Translations under genes and position numbers: made by a program | Notes under the pieces: generated by a model | Database searches by the model: none | Seen by the model: only the letters and a program-made list of their open reading frames with translations | What the model was told of the DNA's origin: nothing | Shown: positions 1-9,063 of the stretch, one piece after another | Layout of the letters: every line of letters starts with the position of its first letter | Numbering within the stretch: the first letter of the stretch is position 1 | DNA from: Hyphomicrobiales bacterium | GTDB taxonomy: Bacteria > Pseudomonadota > Alphaproteobacteria > Rhizobiales > JACESI01 | NCBI GenBank assembly: GCA_013911885.1 | Contig: JACESI010000012.1 | Location: 1-64,000, forward strand | Direction of reading: 5' to 3' | DNA length: 64,000 nucleotides

Positions 1-49
1 ATCTTCGCTTCCTTTGAATGCGCTACGATGAGCCGAAAATCCTCTCTTC

Positions 50-1171
50 TCAATTAAACCGAATCTGTCTCAAGGGCGCTGATGTCGGACAATCCGAGGC
101 GGCCTCGAGGAGGTCGATCGAGCAGGTGCCTTCGTCCAGATCGATGTTCGTGGTGAGCACGCGCGACTTGAGGTCGGTCGGCACGGGGTTGAGATCGTAG
201 ACGGGGGAGAGCGACCAGCCCGCCTTGCCGAGCCACAGGAAGCCGTGATTGCGCAGGTGATCATCCACATTCGAGATCAGAACGTTGAAGGCGACGCGGC
301 GGTAGAGCGCCTGGGCGTCGGTTTTCGCTTGAGCGCCGTGCCGCGAGAGCGCATCGACGATCTCAGGATAGCTGCCGCGCTCGCCGTCCCTCGATCCCGT
401 CATCGCCATCGCCGAGAGGAAGGGGATGCGGATGGCGCCGGCGCGATCGAAGCGCCGCGACAGCAGCACCGCTTTTCCCCCGACCTGCAGCAATTCGTGG
501 ATCGGCGTGGCTATGCAGGCGCGCCCAGCGAGGCGCAGGGCGATCTCCTCCCATGTCTCCATGCTGTAGTCGTCGGTCTCCTTGGGGAACTTCGCGATGG
601 AGAGACGACCATGCTGGTCGATGACTGACGCCTTGGGGCGCGCGCCACCAAGCGATGATCCGGGCGCGAAGATGATCTGGAGATCCTCGTCCGTCTCCTC
701 ATCCCGCAGGATGCGCTCCGTCACGGCGAGGAGACGTCCGAGCTCGATCAGGGCGGGCACGCCTGCGCGAAGCGGCGCTTGGAACACCTCCTCGCCCGCC
801 CAGCGGAAGCGGAGCGCGCCAAGACGGGTCTCATCGGCGACGCCGAGAAGATAGTCGCTCTCGGCGAGGGTTCGGACGGCGCGGCCTTCGCGCTCGGCGA
901 GCCGCCGCTCGGCGCGCTGCATGAGGCGTCGCCCCCAAGTGTCGGGGGCCGAGTCGCCGATGGAGCCGAGGATGGCCTGTCCGGCCGGCGGCGCGAAGCC
1001 GCCGCGCGTCAGCGCGAGGGCGGGCTCGATCGAGAAGCGGTCCGGATCAGCGAGCCATTCCGGCGCGTACTCGAATACGACTGTCTCGCTGCCCCGTGCC
1101 TTGTTGCTACGGGCGAGGCCAACCGGACGCGTGCGTCCTTCAAGGTCGATATGAACTTCGATGTCAGCCAT
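50..1171 (-). CDS. hipA: HipA-family serine/threonine kinase toxin, C-terminally shortened
   Basis: Toxin of a HipBA-type type II toxin-antitoxin pair; family members phosphorylate tRNA synthetases or other translation targets. The 373-residue protein starts MADIEVHIDLEG; the frame is open further upstream, but this ATG lies 8 bp inside the end of hipB, typical of translational coupling. Visible HipA hallmarks are the N-terminal subdomain, the catalytic loop SNVDDHLRNHG and the metal-binding segment LSPVYDLNP. The usual helical C-terminus of roughly 60 residues is missing: after VLTTNIDLDEGT and a short normal stretch the protein ends in an unrelated tail at about window position 80. It may be inactive, or a trimmed but folded kinase. 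The break is also a candidate left boundary of the defence island. Confidence 0.85.
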   Translation of the reverse strand: MADIEVHIDLEGRTRPVGLARSNKARGSETVVFEYAPEWLADPDRFSIEPALALTRGGFAPPAGQAILGSIGDSAPDTWGRRLMQRAERRLAEREGRAVRTLAESDYLLGVADETRLGALRFRWAGEEVFQAPLRAGVPALIELGRLLAVTERILRDEETDEDLQIIFAPGSSLGGARPKASVIDQHGRLSIAKFPKETDDYSMETWEEIALRLAGRACIATPIHELLQVGGKAVLLSRRFDRAGAIRIPFLSAMAMTGSRDGERGSYPEIVDALSRHGAQAKTDAQALYRRVAFNVLISNVDDHLRNHGFLWLGKAGWSLSPVYDLNPVPTDLKSRVLTTNIDLDEGTCSIDLLEAASDCPTSAPLRQIRFN

Positions 1172-1499
1172 GATCGGTCGGCCCTGGTGTGCGCTTGAGG
1201 CGAACGCGTTTGGGCAGCTCCGCGCTGGCCAAGGCTTGGCCGACGCTGTCGCGGGCGATGTCGGCGATCTCGCCGAGGCCGTCGAGCAGGCCAAGCGCCT
1301 GCAGGACCGCGGCGTAGATGCCGATGCTGACATTGGCGTCGCCCATTTCGATTCTCTGGAGGGTCGAGCGGGAAGTGAACGCGCGCTCGGCCACGACCGC
1401 CATGGGCAGCCGCCGGCGACGCCGGGCGTCGTGGATATCCGCGCCCAGCTTGCGCAGGACGCGCCGCACGGCTGCAGGGGGGTGATGTGGTGTCGGCAT
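1164..1499 (-). CDS. hipB: HipB-family antitoxin, XRE-type HTH
   Basis: This 111-residue DNA-binding antitoxin and autorepressor precedes hipA and overlaps it by 8 bp. An XRE helix-turn-helix spans roughly residues 17-70 (GADIHDARRRRRLPMAVVAE, then the recognition region TSRSTLQRIEMG). The C-terminal tail is basic and short. It should bind and neutralise HipA and repress its own operon through the palindrome just upstream of its start (1507-1543). Assignment as HipB rests on the HTH together with the adjacent HipA; alone it would be called only an XRE regulator. Confidence 0.85.
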   Translation of the reverse strand: MPTPHHPPAAVRRVLRKLGADIHDARRRRRLPMAVVAERAFTSRSTLQRIEMGDANVSIGIYAAVLQALGLLDGLGEIADIARDSVGQALASAELPKRVRLKRTPGPTDHG

Positions 1500-1506
1500 T
1501 TGCGTT

Positions 1507-1543
1507 CTTCGTGCTACAAAGACAGACTTTATGTAGCACGAAG
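1507..1543. promoter_or_regulatory. Palindromic operator upstream of hipBA
   Basis: A perfect 12-bp inverted repeat (CTTCGTGCTACA at 1507-1518 and its complement at 1532-1543) is separated by 13 bp and sits 8 bp upstream of the hipB start codon. Location and symmetry fit an autoregulatory HipB operator covering the promoter. Binding is inferred. Confidence 0.7.
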
Positions 1544-1711
1544 ATCACAATTTTCCTAATGGGGAAATTGACTCATTAGGCCGCGGGCAATGGGGCTCAA
1601 AAGCAAGTGAATCGGCCACCAAATCTGGGGGATAATCCTTCCCTTGACGCTACATCCTGCGATATGTTCATCTAATGTTTCTGAGATGCCAACTTCAGGG
1701 CTGGTGAGGCT

Positions 1712-4249
1712 ATGAGCCACTTCGATACCGTGCGCGAGCTTGCGTCGATTCTCAATCCACAGAACGAAGCCCGCCCCACGATCCTATTGGGGGCCGGAGC
1801 CTCGTTCTCCTCTGGGGTGCCGCTGGCCGATGAGAGCGTCAAGCGTATTGCGCGGCGCTACTACGCCGAGCGCATCAGTGGGAATGCGCTCCCCGAACAG
1901 GTCAAGACCTCGGAATGGTTGGCTTGGCTTGCTGAGCAAGCATGGTTTATCCGCGACGCCACGAGGTTGTCCGAGAACTTCCCGCTCGTCGTAAAGCACC
2001 TGCTGACCCCCCAGGCCTATCGGCAGAAAGTCCTCCTCGATCTCATTGCTTCGGACGGCGAGCTCGGCGCTGGTTATCGCCACCTGGCCGACCTCGTGCT
2101 CCGGGGGCTTGTCGGGACAATCCTGACCACGAATTTCGATATCTGTTTGCCGCGCGCGCTGAACGATAAGCGTCCGCATATTCGTCATGTGGCGGAGGTC
2201 AATCGCGGACCCGACGATTTCCGGGAGTTCGACATCTTCAACCGGGCACAAATCGTCTGGCTGCACGGAAAAGCCGAGCAGTACACCGACAAGAATCTGA
2301 CGGAAGAAGTGCAGCAACTCGACCCGAAACTTGTCGGCGTGGTGTTGCCGCTGCTGCAATCGACCCCGCTCATCGTTGTTGGCTACCGCGGGGCCGAACC
2401 GTCGATCATGAAGAGCCTGCTAGGAGACGCCGGCGACCTCGCCTTCAAGAAAGGCATCTTCTGGTGCCATCGCGGCGGTGATCTGCATCCGAGTGTCAAG
2501 GCACTTCAGCAACGCTTGGGCGGCAATTTCAAACTTTGCGAAATCGATGGATTCGATGAACTGTTCGCCGATCTGGATAGGAAGCTGGCACGCCAACAGC
2601 GAAACTTGGGCGCGCCAGCCTCTGTCGGATTGCGGGATTTTGACGATCATCCGATGGAAGGCGCGACAATTGCCGATCTCGATATGGATCTCGCCTTAAG
2701 CACGGCTCGCGAATATGCGCACAAGCTGAGTCTGCAAGAGCCCATTGCCGCGAGTTTAAGACCGTTTCTCCGTGAGCTCGGCCTCCTTGTCGACGACGAT
2801 GGCGTTGAACGTCCGAGTATTGCGGCGATCCTGATTTTCGGCCGCGAGCCGCAGCGATTTCTCCCGCATGCCGTCGTCACGGTGACGATCGACGCGAAGA
2901 AGCGGAAGGTCATAACAGGGAATCTGCTGCAGCAACGAAAGGATCTGCTCGAATGGGCCGAGCAGAAAGAGGTGAACCCGACACTCAAGGTTAAGGTCCG
3001 TGATCGTCACGAAGAGCGGCGGGCCTATCATGAGCGGGCGCTCGTCGAACTCTGCGTCAATCTCCTCGTTCATCGTGATTACGCGGACATCCGTCCCGCC
3101 ACCGTCGACGCCCAGACCAACCAGCGCATCGTCTTCCTGAACCCCGGACGTTTGCCGGACAGTGTGGCCGATGAGCTGAAGATGGACGCGCATGGCCAGT
3201 TCGATCCGGTCCGTGAACTCACCTCGCCGCGCAACCGCGCTCTGTGTGACGTCTTCTTCGGCATGAGCGTCATGGAGCGGGCGGGGACGGGTCTTGCCGA
3301 CGTCCTCAGCTTCGCACGGGAAGGTGATGGGACGGCGGTCTTCAGCGTACCGCCGGGCAGCGACGACTTCCGCGCCGAAATCTATCAGCCGCGCGCATCA
3401 GGCCGGTCCTCCTTCATTGCCCGCGACACGCGGCCAATCGGGACCTACATCATGAACCTGATGCCGTTCGCCACATTGCCGGCAACGGTATCTCGGGTGA
3501 CTGTCTCCGGCACGCTCGAAGCGATCTCGCGGATCATACCGCTGAACGAGATCGGCACGGTTTTGATGAGGGGTGGCGAACTTTGGTCGTTCGCACCACC
3601 GACTCTGCTGCATGCGGTGCTCAAGCCCGTCATGACGGAGGCTGCTGTGCGCGACAGCCCGAGGGAAAAGGTCGAGGCCGATCCTGATCTGGCGCGCGTG
3701 CTGTCGTGGTTGCTTCGCAAGCACTTCGAAGGCCACTTGCGACGGCTGCACAACCGCGGCCTGATGATCGAAGCCGATCGACGTACCAATCGGCGCGCAT
3801 ACTTCTTCGGTGAGCGCGGGCCTCGGCTGCTGGTCTATGACACGCCGGTGCGGCGCAGGGTCGAACGCGAGGTGGTCAAGCAGCGCGGGGACCGGCCCCG
3901 CACGTGGTTCGAGAATGAGGGCATCACCTACGAGATCGCACGTCTCGGGCCGTTGTGGGGCGTTCGAGTGAAACCGTTCTATATGTTCACTGGACCGGAC
4001 GCGCAGACGCCGCTTCCCGGATACGCTCGGACAGCAAAAGCGACGCGGCGCATGAAGTACGACCGCAACCAGAGTGTCGAAAGCGATCTCACATTCTGGG
4101 CACGATTTATCTCACAGGGCGCGCCCGTGCTCAACCTTGGGCACGGCCCGGTCGAAGATCTGCTGCTTGAGGGTGCGTTCGTTTCGCTCGATGTTCCAGA
4201 GGAAGGACTGATCGATGGCGACAGCGATCAAGATCAAATGCCTGCCTGA
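1712..4249 (+). CDS. SIR2 - RecG-like HATPase - APAZ protein, short-pAgo partner
   Basis: The 845-residue partner of the downstream short Argonaute. Residues 1-295 are a SIR2-like NADase domain (LLGAGASFSSGVP at 25-37, TTNFD at 139-143, WLHGK with His185, VVGYRGAEPS near 222). Residues about 320-560 match the central and ATP-binding part of the AlbA/RecG-like HATPase family (PSIAAILIFGREP, ELCVNLLVHRDY, FLNPGRLP, RAGTGLADV). The N-terminal AlbA_2 part is absent, as if SIR2 took its place. Residues about 600-820 look like APAZ (WGVRVKPFYMFT, RRMKYDRNQ). In SIR2-APAZ/short-pAgo systems, guide-directed target recognition triggers NAD+ depletion and cell death. The HATPase insertion makes this about 350 residues longer than a plain SIR2-APAZ protein. 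It overlaps the Argonaute gene by 35 bp. Confidence 0.85.
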   Translation: MSHFDTVRELASILNPQNEARPTILLGAGASFSSGVPLADESVKRIARRYYAERISGNALPEQVKTSEWLAWLAEQAWFIRDATRLSENFPLVVKHLLTPQAYRQKVLLDLIASDGELGAGYRHLADLVLRGLVGTILTTNFDICLPRALNDKRPHIRHVAEVNRGPDDFREFDIFNRAQIVWLHGKAEQYTDKNLTEEVQQLDPKLVGVVLPLLQSTPLIVVGYRGAEPSIMKSLLGDAGDLAFKKGIFWCHRGGDLHPSVKALQQRLGGNFKLCEIDGFDELFADLDRKLARQQRNLGAPASVGLRDFDDHPMEGATIADLDMDLALSTAREYAHKLSLQEPIAASLRPFLRELGLLVDDDGVERPSIAAILIFGREPQRFLPHAVVTVTIDAKKRKVITGNLLQQRKDLLEWAEQKEVNPTLKVKVRDRHEERRAYHERALVELCVNLLVHRDYADIRPATVDAQTNQRIVFLNPGRLPDSVADELKMDAHGQFDPVRELTSPRNRALCDVFFGMSVMERAGTGLADVLSFAREGDGTAVFSVPPGSDDFRAEIYQPRASGRSSFIARDTRPIGTYIMNLMPFATLPATVSRVTVSGTLEAISRIIPLNEIGTVLMRGGELWSFAPPTLLHAVLKPVMTEAAVRDSPREKVEADPDLARVLSWLLRKHFEGHLRRLHNRGLMIEADRRTNRRAYFFGERGPRLLVYDTPVRRRVEREVVKQRGDRPRTWFENEGITYEIARLGPLWGVRVKPFYMFTGPDAQTPLPGYARTAKATRRMKYDRNQSVESDLTFWARFISQGAPVLNLGHGPVEDLLLEGAFVSLDVPEEGLIDGDSDQDQMPA

Positions 4250-5717
4250 GCCAGAGCTGCAGTTTAGCAACGGCCGGCGTGATCTCGATCCGCGCCGGGC
4301 GCTCACCGCGAATGGTCCTGCAGACCATCGTGGCCTGCGCACCATCCGCCTGGGATTGATCGGATTGTCCGATGAGATCGGTGCAGCACGCTCGTGGATT
4401 AGGAGCATGGCGTCCTTCAAGGCGGCACGAGAGCGCAATGCGCGGCGCTTTCGCGACTGGCCAGGGAGCGCGAAGGCGCTCGGCGCCCAATTCGAGATCG
4501 ATCCGCAGTTCGTGCGAACGATAGACAAGTCCCAGCACGGCCGACTGTTCCGCGACCACATGCGAGCGGACGATTTCGATGCGCTGGTGGAGCTCTATGA
4601 AGGGCCGATCAGCAGCATGTTCGGCGACGTCCGGCCCGATTGCATCGTCGTGTGCATTCCGGATGCGCTCGGCGATCTACGGGTGCAGAATCCGGAGCTC
4701 TCCGCTAGGGAACGCAAGGCCTTGGAGATCCTGAAGCAGGAGGAGGAAAGCCTGCAGGGCGATCTGTTCGCGCCCACGGAAGAGGAGCTGGCGGAGGCGG
4801 AGGCGCTGCGCACCACCGCTGAGGACCTGCTCTTTCGGTCGTTCTATCGTGCGCTCAAGGCGAAAGTGCACAAATACGAGAATGCCGTGCCGATCCAGGT
4901 TTTGCGCCGCGGCACGATCGACCGGCCGGAAGATACCGGTCATAGCCAAGCGACACGTGCGTGGAATTTCGCGACGGCGCTTTATTACAAGGCGGGCGGC
5001 CTGCCTTGGCGCCCGGCCGACCTGCCGGAGGGGGTGTGCTTCATCGGGATTTCGTTCCATCACCTGAAGAAGCGCGGCGGTCACTTGGTCTACGCCAGCG
5101 TGGCGCAGGCGTTCTCGTCGGACCACGAACCTTTCTGCCTGAAGGGTGCCCATATAGACCACGACCAGCGGCGCGATCGTCAACCGTATCTGAACAAAGC
5201 GCAGGCGTTCGCGATGATGCGGGATGTCTTGCATGGCTATGAATTGCGGACGGGCGTGAAGCCGAAGCGTGTTGTCGTGCACAAGACGTCGATGTACCAG
5301 CCGGAAGAGGAAGAAGGCTTTCGCGACGGGACGAAAGGTATCGTGCCAAACTGCGACCTCGTCTGGCTGCGGCAGACGCCATTCCGCCTGGTTCGCAAAG
5401 GCACGGAAGAACCCTGGCGTGGCACACTATGCCAAATCGAAAGCGAGACCTATCTGTTCACGAGCGGATATGTGCCGTGGTGGGACGAGTTTCCGGGAGC
5501 CCATATCCCAGCGCCGATCCAGATCGGCTCAGCGGGACCGACGGATCTCGAAGCGCGGTCCAGAGAAATACTGACGCTCTCAAAGATGAATTGGAATTCA
5601 AGCGATGGCATCACGCGCTTGCCGGTCACGCTGCTGTTTGCGAAGAAGGTGGGCGAGATAATGACAGAGCTTTCCGACAACGTTATGCCAAATCCCTCAT
5701 TCCGATTTCACACATAG
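4215..5717 (+). CDS. Short prokaryotic Argonaute (MID-PIWI)
   Basis: This 500-residue nucleic-acid-guided sensor begins inside the end of the SIR2-APAZ gene, with a GAGGAAGG ribosome site before its ATG. The N-terminus (FSNGRRDLDPRRAL) and the segment AWNFATALYYKAGGLPW at 249-265 are typical of short pAgos lacking N and PAZ domains. The first PIWI catalytic position, normally GID, reads GISFHH (278-283), and the later VVHKTS strand also lacks an acidic residue, so slicing activity is not expected. That is normal for short pAgos, which sense targets and activate the APAZ-linked effector. An insertion rich in Glu (about 163-205, RKALEILKQEEES onward) looks like a charged helical excursion. Operon structure implies a heterodimer with the SIR2-APAZ protein. 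Confidence 0.88.
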   Translation: MATAIKIKCLPEPELQFSNGRRDLDPRRALTANGPADHRGLRTIRLGLIGLSDEIGAARSWIRSMASFKAARERNARRFRDWPGSAKALGAQFEIDPQFVRTIDKSQHGRLFRDHMRADDFDALVELYEGPISSMFGDVRPDCIVVCIPDALGDLRVQNPELSARERKALEILKQEEESLQGDLFAPTEEELAEAEALRTTAEDLLFRSFYRALKAKVHKYENAVPIQVLRRGTIDRPEDTGHSQATRAWNFATALYYKAGGLPWRPADLPEGVCFIGISFHHLKKRGGHLVYASVAQAFSSDHEPFCLKGAHIDHDQRRDRQPYLNKAQAFAMMRDVLHGYELRTGVKPKRVVVHKTSMYQPEEEEGFRDGTKGIVPNCDLVWLRQTPFRLVRKGTEEPWRGTLCQIESETYLFTSGYVPWWDEFPGAHIPAPIQIGSAGPTDLEARSREILTLSKMNWNSSDGITRLPVTLLFAKKVGEIMTELSDNVMPNPSFRFHT

Positions 5718-5859
5718 GCCAAAGAACAACGAAATATGAGAGTGTGACGTGAGAGTCGTCGGATTGCCTCGACGCGATATTCAGTCTCTGTTCGAATAGT
5801 TGTAGAATTTCGCGACTCTCAATTGTGACGAGGATACGATTTAGGTTGAGCCGAAGAAA

Positions 5860-6318
5860 ATGATGACGAAGGACATTACCCCCCAAGAGGCAATCAAGCG
5901 GATTGAGCAACATTTCGGCTCTCGCGAGGAAATGCTCTTACACACGTTGACGATGCTTTCGACCACTGGGCAGCCGGCTGACATTACCTTCTACAGGCGA
6001 AAACCACTGTTAGACGTCAGAGTCAGCACGAAGATCGGCGCTGCGCGGCTCTATGGGCTCGAAAGCCATTTGCCACGCTTGCTCAAGCGTATTGGGTTTT
6101 CAAACGGCGTTGTCGCAAGCCTAGGAGAGATCTGGACCGTCAATCCGATGCCGATGGACGGCTTTTGTCCGGAGGAGTTGGCTGCGGTAGACCTTGTCCA
6201 AGGCGAGGAGCGACAGGGGCCGCAAGGAGAAACGCTTCGGAAGATGATCCGAAAGACCTACCATTGCAAAAGCCGGAAAGAGACCGACTACTTTTTGCGG
6301 CGATGGATCGCATCCTAG
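5860..6318 (+). CDS. Hypothetical protein downstream of the pAgo gene
   Basis: This 152-residue soluble protein belongs to no family I recognise. It starts MMTKDITPQEAIKRIEQHF (either Met could initiate) and has an amphipathic N-terminal helix, a mixed middle (VRVSTKIGAARLYG, LPRLLKRIGFSNGVV) and a basic C-terminus (KMIRKTYHCKSRKETDYF). No signal peptide or membrane segment is visible. It follows the Argonaute by 142 bp on the same strand and converges with the STAND-like gene, ending 9 bp from that gene's stop. It could be an accessory part of the Argonaute system or an independent cargo gene. Confidence 0.6.
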   Translation: MMTKDITPQEAIKRIEQHFGSREEMLLHTLTMLSTTGQPADITFYRRKPLLDVRVSTKIGAARLYGLESHLPRLLKRIGFSNGVVASLGEIWTVNPMPMDGFCPEELAAVDLVQGEERQGPQGETLRKMIRKTYHCKSRKETDYFLRRWIAS

Positions 6319-6327
6319 CGCCCTGAG

Positions 6328-9054
6328 CTATGTGGCTGACCCGCCGAGTTTGGGCGGCATCTGCCACTGCGGCGGCGGGGGATTATCCTTTAGATGGGCG
6401 ATTAGCGCTCGTTGATTTCGTAATTCCCACTGGCCGCGAACGTCCAACCCGCCCTCATAGGGGGCTAGCCGGGTCATCTCAGCATCGGCCGCATCGAACG
6501 CTCCGCAATAAGCGAGGACGACGGCGTACTGGCTGCGCACTGGGATAACCCGGCCGGCGAGCTTCAAATCCATGATGGTCGGCATGAGGTTTCGCTCGAT
6601 CACGTCGCGGGCGCCGACGTAGTCGTTTCGACCGATGAAATCGTCAACGAGTTCCTGGCCGACTCTCACGAACGAATCCAGTGATTGAGCCATCGAGTAA
6701 AACTTCATCGCGTGGATTGGGGCGAGGCCAGGGTTGTTTCCGGTCGCCTTTACCGCCTTGGATTGGAGATCGAGCGAGTCGGCAAGATGCTTCAAGTCGT
6801 CCGTGTGGTTCTCGCCTTTGAGCAACGGGAAAATCTTGTCGGGGTTGTTCCCCATGACGTCGGCTAACCTGAGTCCGAGCAGGTCATAATATTCGACGAT
6901 CAGATCGAGAGTGCCAGAGATGCACTCGTCCATCATGCCGAGTTCGAAAAGGGCGTGTGCATAGTTGTACTTTGCGACCCTGAGATGCTGTGGCGTTTGC
7001 GGCAGCACGCGGCTCAGCTCGCTCATAATTCTCTTCACAGTCGCGACGTCCTTGTCGCGTGCTGCAATGACCATTCGTTTCATGCCGACGGCGAGGCGTT
7101 CGGACTGACCGAGATTGTTGGCTTTGATCAGCTCATCCATGCGATCAAGCTTGCTACGGATGTCAGTATCGTCGCCGTCCTTGAAATGCGCGAAGACGAG
7201 CCCGTCGAGGGCCCAAAACCGATCTTCGGCCGCAATGTCGGGAGACGCAGCCGCCTCGGTCAGAAAGGCGGAAATCTCATCCATGTAGCCGAGCTCATGG
7301 AACAGCTCGTCCGTCGCCATTTCGACCAACGGCTTCATATTGCCCAAGGCCACAAACATGCGCAGCAACAGGAATACTCGCTGACGATCATGCTCTTTGG
7401 GCAGCCCGGCCATGACGAGGTCACGGATGGCCTCCTGCGCTGTCTTGACCGCTGCAGACCCGCAATCGTTGAGGAACGCGCGTCCGAGCGGCCGGATCGC
7501 GTCGTGGATCTTGAAGCGGTCGGCACCGAAGATCTGGATCGAGCCGCTTGAGCGAAGCCGGCGAAACGCGGCCGCCGCGTCGGCGGACGCAATGCCGAAC
7601 GTCCGCTGCAGTACGGCGGCGGCTTCGGCCTGGGCGAGCGGGACATCGCTGAGGCTGAGCGCCGCCACAGCACGCCGCTCATTTTCATTGAAGGTGTCGA
7701 ACACGTCGGCGAGGATGAGTTCCTGCGCCGTCTCGACAAGGTGCGTCCGCTCTTCAAGCGCCGTGCACAAACGGTCGACACTTCCATCATAGGAATCAGC
7801 GGCGATCTTCAGCGCATTCTGAACGTAGAGCGGCAGACCCGCGGTGAGCTTGAGCAATCGCTCATAGTCTGCAAAGTCGCCGCGACATCCGAGCGATGCG
7901 CCTTCTACCGCCGCAGTTTCGTTGGACCAACCGAGCAGTCGCTCTGCCGATATGTCGAGTGTGGCTTCAAGTCGTGCGATCGATGGGCCCGGTTGAGCGA
8001 GTAGGACGAAGCGCAGTTGCTGGGACGCTCCAATGAGGGATGCTATGTCGCTAGGGGCGACACGGTGGGCGTTGTCGAGGACGATGGTCGCTGTGAGACC
8101 GACGTCCGCAAGGTGGCGACCGATTGCGAAGAGGACCTCCGTCCCGCTAGCTCCCGGCAGGAGAATTTCCCCGAGGGTGCCGCCGCGCGAGCCGAACATT
8201 CGGGCGGCCAACTCGCGTGCGACGGCGCTCGCCAGCGCGGGGCCTGAGATGTCCGCAACATCGTAATAGGCCAGCCTATCGGCTGCATGCAGAGCCGTTT
8301 GCGACACCCAAGACGTTTTGCCAGCGCCAGAGAAGCCGACAACGAGCCGCACGTGGTGCACGCTGGCGAGCGCCGGCTCCTGCTCCTGGGGCCGGTATCG
8401 CAGAGGCGGCGCCGGGAAGTCGTGAAGTTGCACGACAAGCTGTTCGAAGAGGTCAGGAAGGGCGTCGACAACGAATGTGTGGTTGGGGTTTGGCTCGATT
8501 CCTGCTGAAGCCGCTAAGATCCTGCCGGCGAGTTTCCAAACGAGCGTCTCCGGTGCCAAGACCGTGAACGGTAGTGTCTCTGCCGCGGCTCGGCATGCCT
8601 CGAAGGCCTCGCCAATGGTTTCCCACGGTTCGGGAAGCGCAGCGTCTGGAGAGGCACACCCCGGCTGCACGAGAGCAACGTCGGCGGGCCACGCGGAATT
8701 ATTGGCGCGCCCGCCCAGGTCGGGGCCCAGTGCCGCATTTGAGACGATAACGAACTGGCAAGCGCCGCTTCGCCGTCCCGCGAGGTGTTCCGCTCGAATT
8801 TCATCGAACCGCGTGAGCGCGTCCTCGATGTCACTGAATATGAGGCGTGATCCGCGGGTTTTTATCTGCGTGTAAATGCGTCTATCGGGAAGCACCACTT
8901 CAACGTCTTCGTCGTTCTCGACGACGATATGCATGACGCCCGCACGTCCGGCGCGGAATAAGCAGGCAGCCGCGTAGAGGTGCTGGTAGAGGAAGCCACG
9001 ATGGACGGCTTCGATCCGAGCGAGCTGGCGAGGGTCTAGGTTGAAGGTCTCCAC
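6328..9054 (-). CDS. DUF4297/Cap4-like nuclease fused to STAND-like NTPase
   Basis: This 908-residue protein is the last gene of a three-gene operon, starting with GTG 9 bp after the HEPN gene. Residues 15-100 resemble a DUF4297/Cap4-type PD-(D/E)XK nuclease (GFLYQHLYAAA, VVENDEDVEVV, YTQIKTR giving a QxK motif at 63-65). A P-loop follows (VGFSGAGKTS, Lys246) with a Walker B-like strand TATIVLDNAH at 321-330, a winged-helix-like region near 470-530, and a long alpha-helical C-terminal half that looks like a TPR-type sensor. This effector-NTPase-sensor order is that of antiviral STAND proteins (Avs-like). Ligand and target are unknown. Assignment to any named Avs family would need a profile search. 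Confidence 0.78.
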   Translation of the reverse strand: METFNLDPRQLARIEAVHRGFLYQHLYAAACLFRAGRAGVMHIVVENDEDVEVVLPDRRIYTQIKTRGSRLIFSDIEDALTRFDEIRAEHLAGRRSGACQFVIVSNAALGPDLGGRANNSAWPADVALVQPGCASPDAALPEPWETIGEAFEACRAAAETLPFTVLAPETLVWKLAGRILAASAGIEPNPNHTFVVDALPDLFEQLVVQLHDFPAPPLRYRPQEQEPALASVHHVRLVVGFSGAGKTSWVSQTALHAADRLAYYDVADISGPALASAVARELAARMFGSRGGTLGEILLPGASGTEVLFAIGRHLADVGLTATIVLDNAHRVAPSDIASLIGASQQLRFVLLAQPGPSIARLEATLDISAERLLGWSNETAAVEGASLGCRGDFADYERLLKLTAGLPLYVQNALKIAADSYDGSVDRLCTALEERTHLVETAQELILADVFDTFNENERRAVAALSLSDVPLAQAEAAAVLQRTFGIASADAAAAFRRLRSSGSIQIFGADRFKIHDAIRPLGRAFLNDCGSAAVKTAQEAIRDLVMAGLPKEHDRQRVFLLLRMFVALGNMKPLVEMATDELFHELGYMDEISAFLTEAAASPDIAAEDRFWALDGLVFAHFKDGDDTDIRSKLDRMDELIKANNLGQSERLAVGMKRMVIAARDKDVATVKRIMSELSRVLPQTPQHLRVAKYNYAHALFELGMMDECISGTLDLIVEYYDLLGLRLADVMGNNPDKIFPLLKGENHTDDLKHLADSLDLQSKAVKATGNNPGLAPIHAMKFYSMAQSLDSFVRVGQELVDDFIGRNDYVGARDVIERNLMPTIMDLKLAGRVIPVRSQYAVVLAYCGAFDAADAEMTRLAPYEGGLDVRGQWELRNQRALIAHLKDNPPPPQWQMPPKLGGSAT

Positions 9055-9063
9055 GCCGTCTCT

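Noticed and set aside
4215..5717. Catalytically active DNA-slicing Argonaute
   Set aside because: The PIWI positions that should hold acidic residues read GISF and VVHK, and N and PAZ domains are missing.
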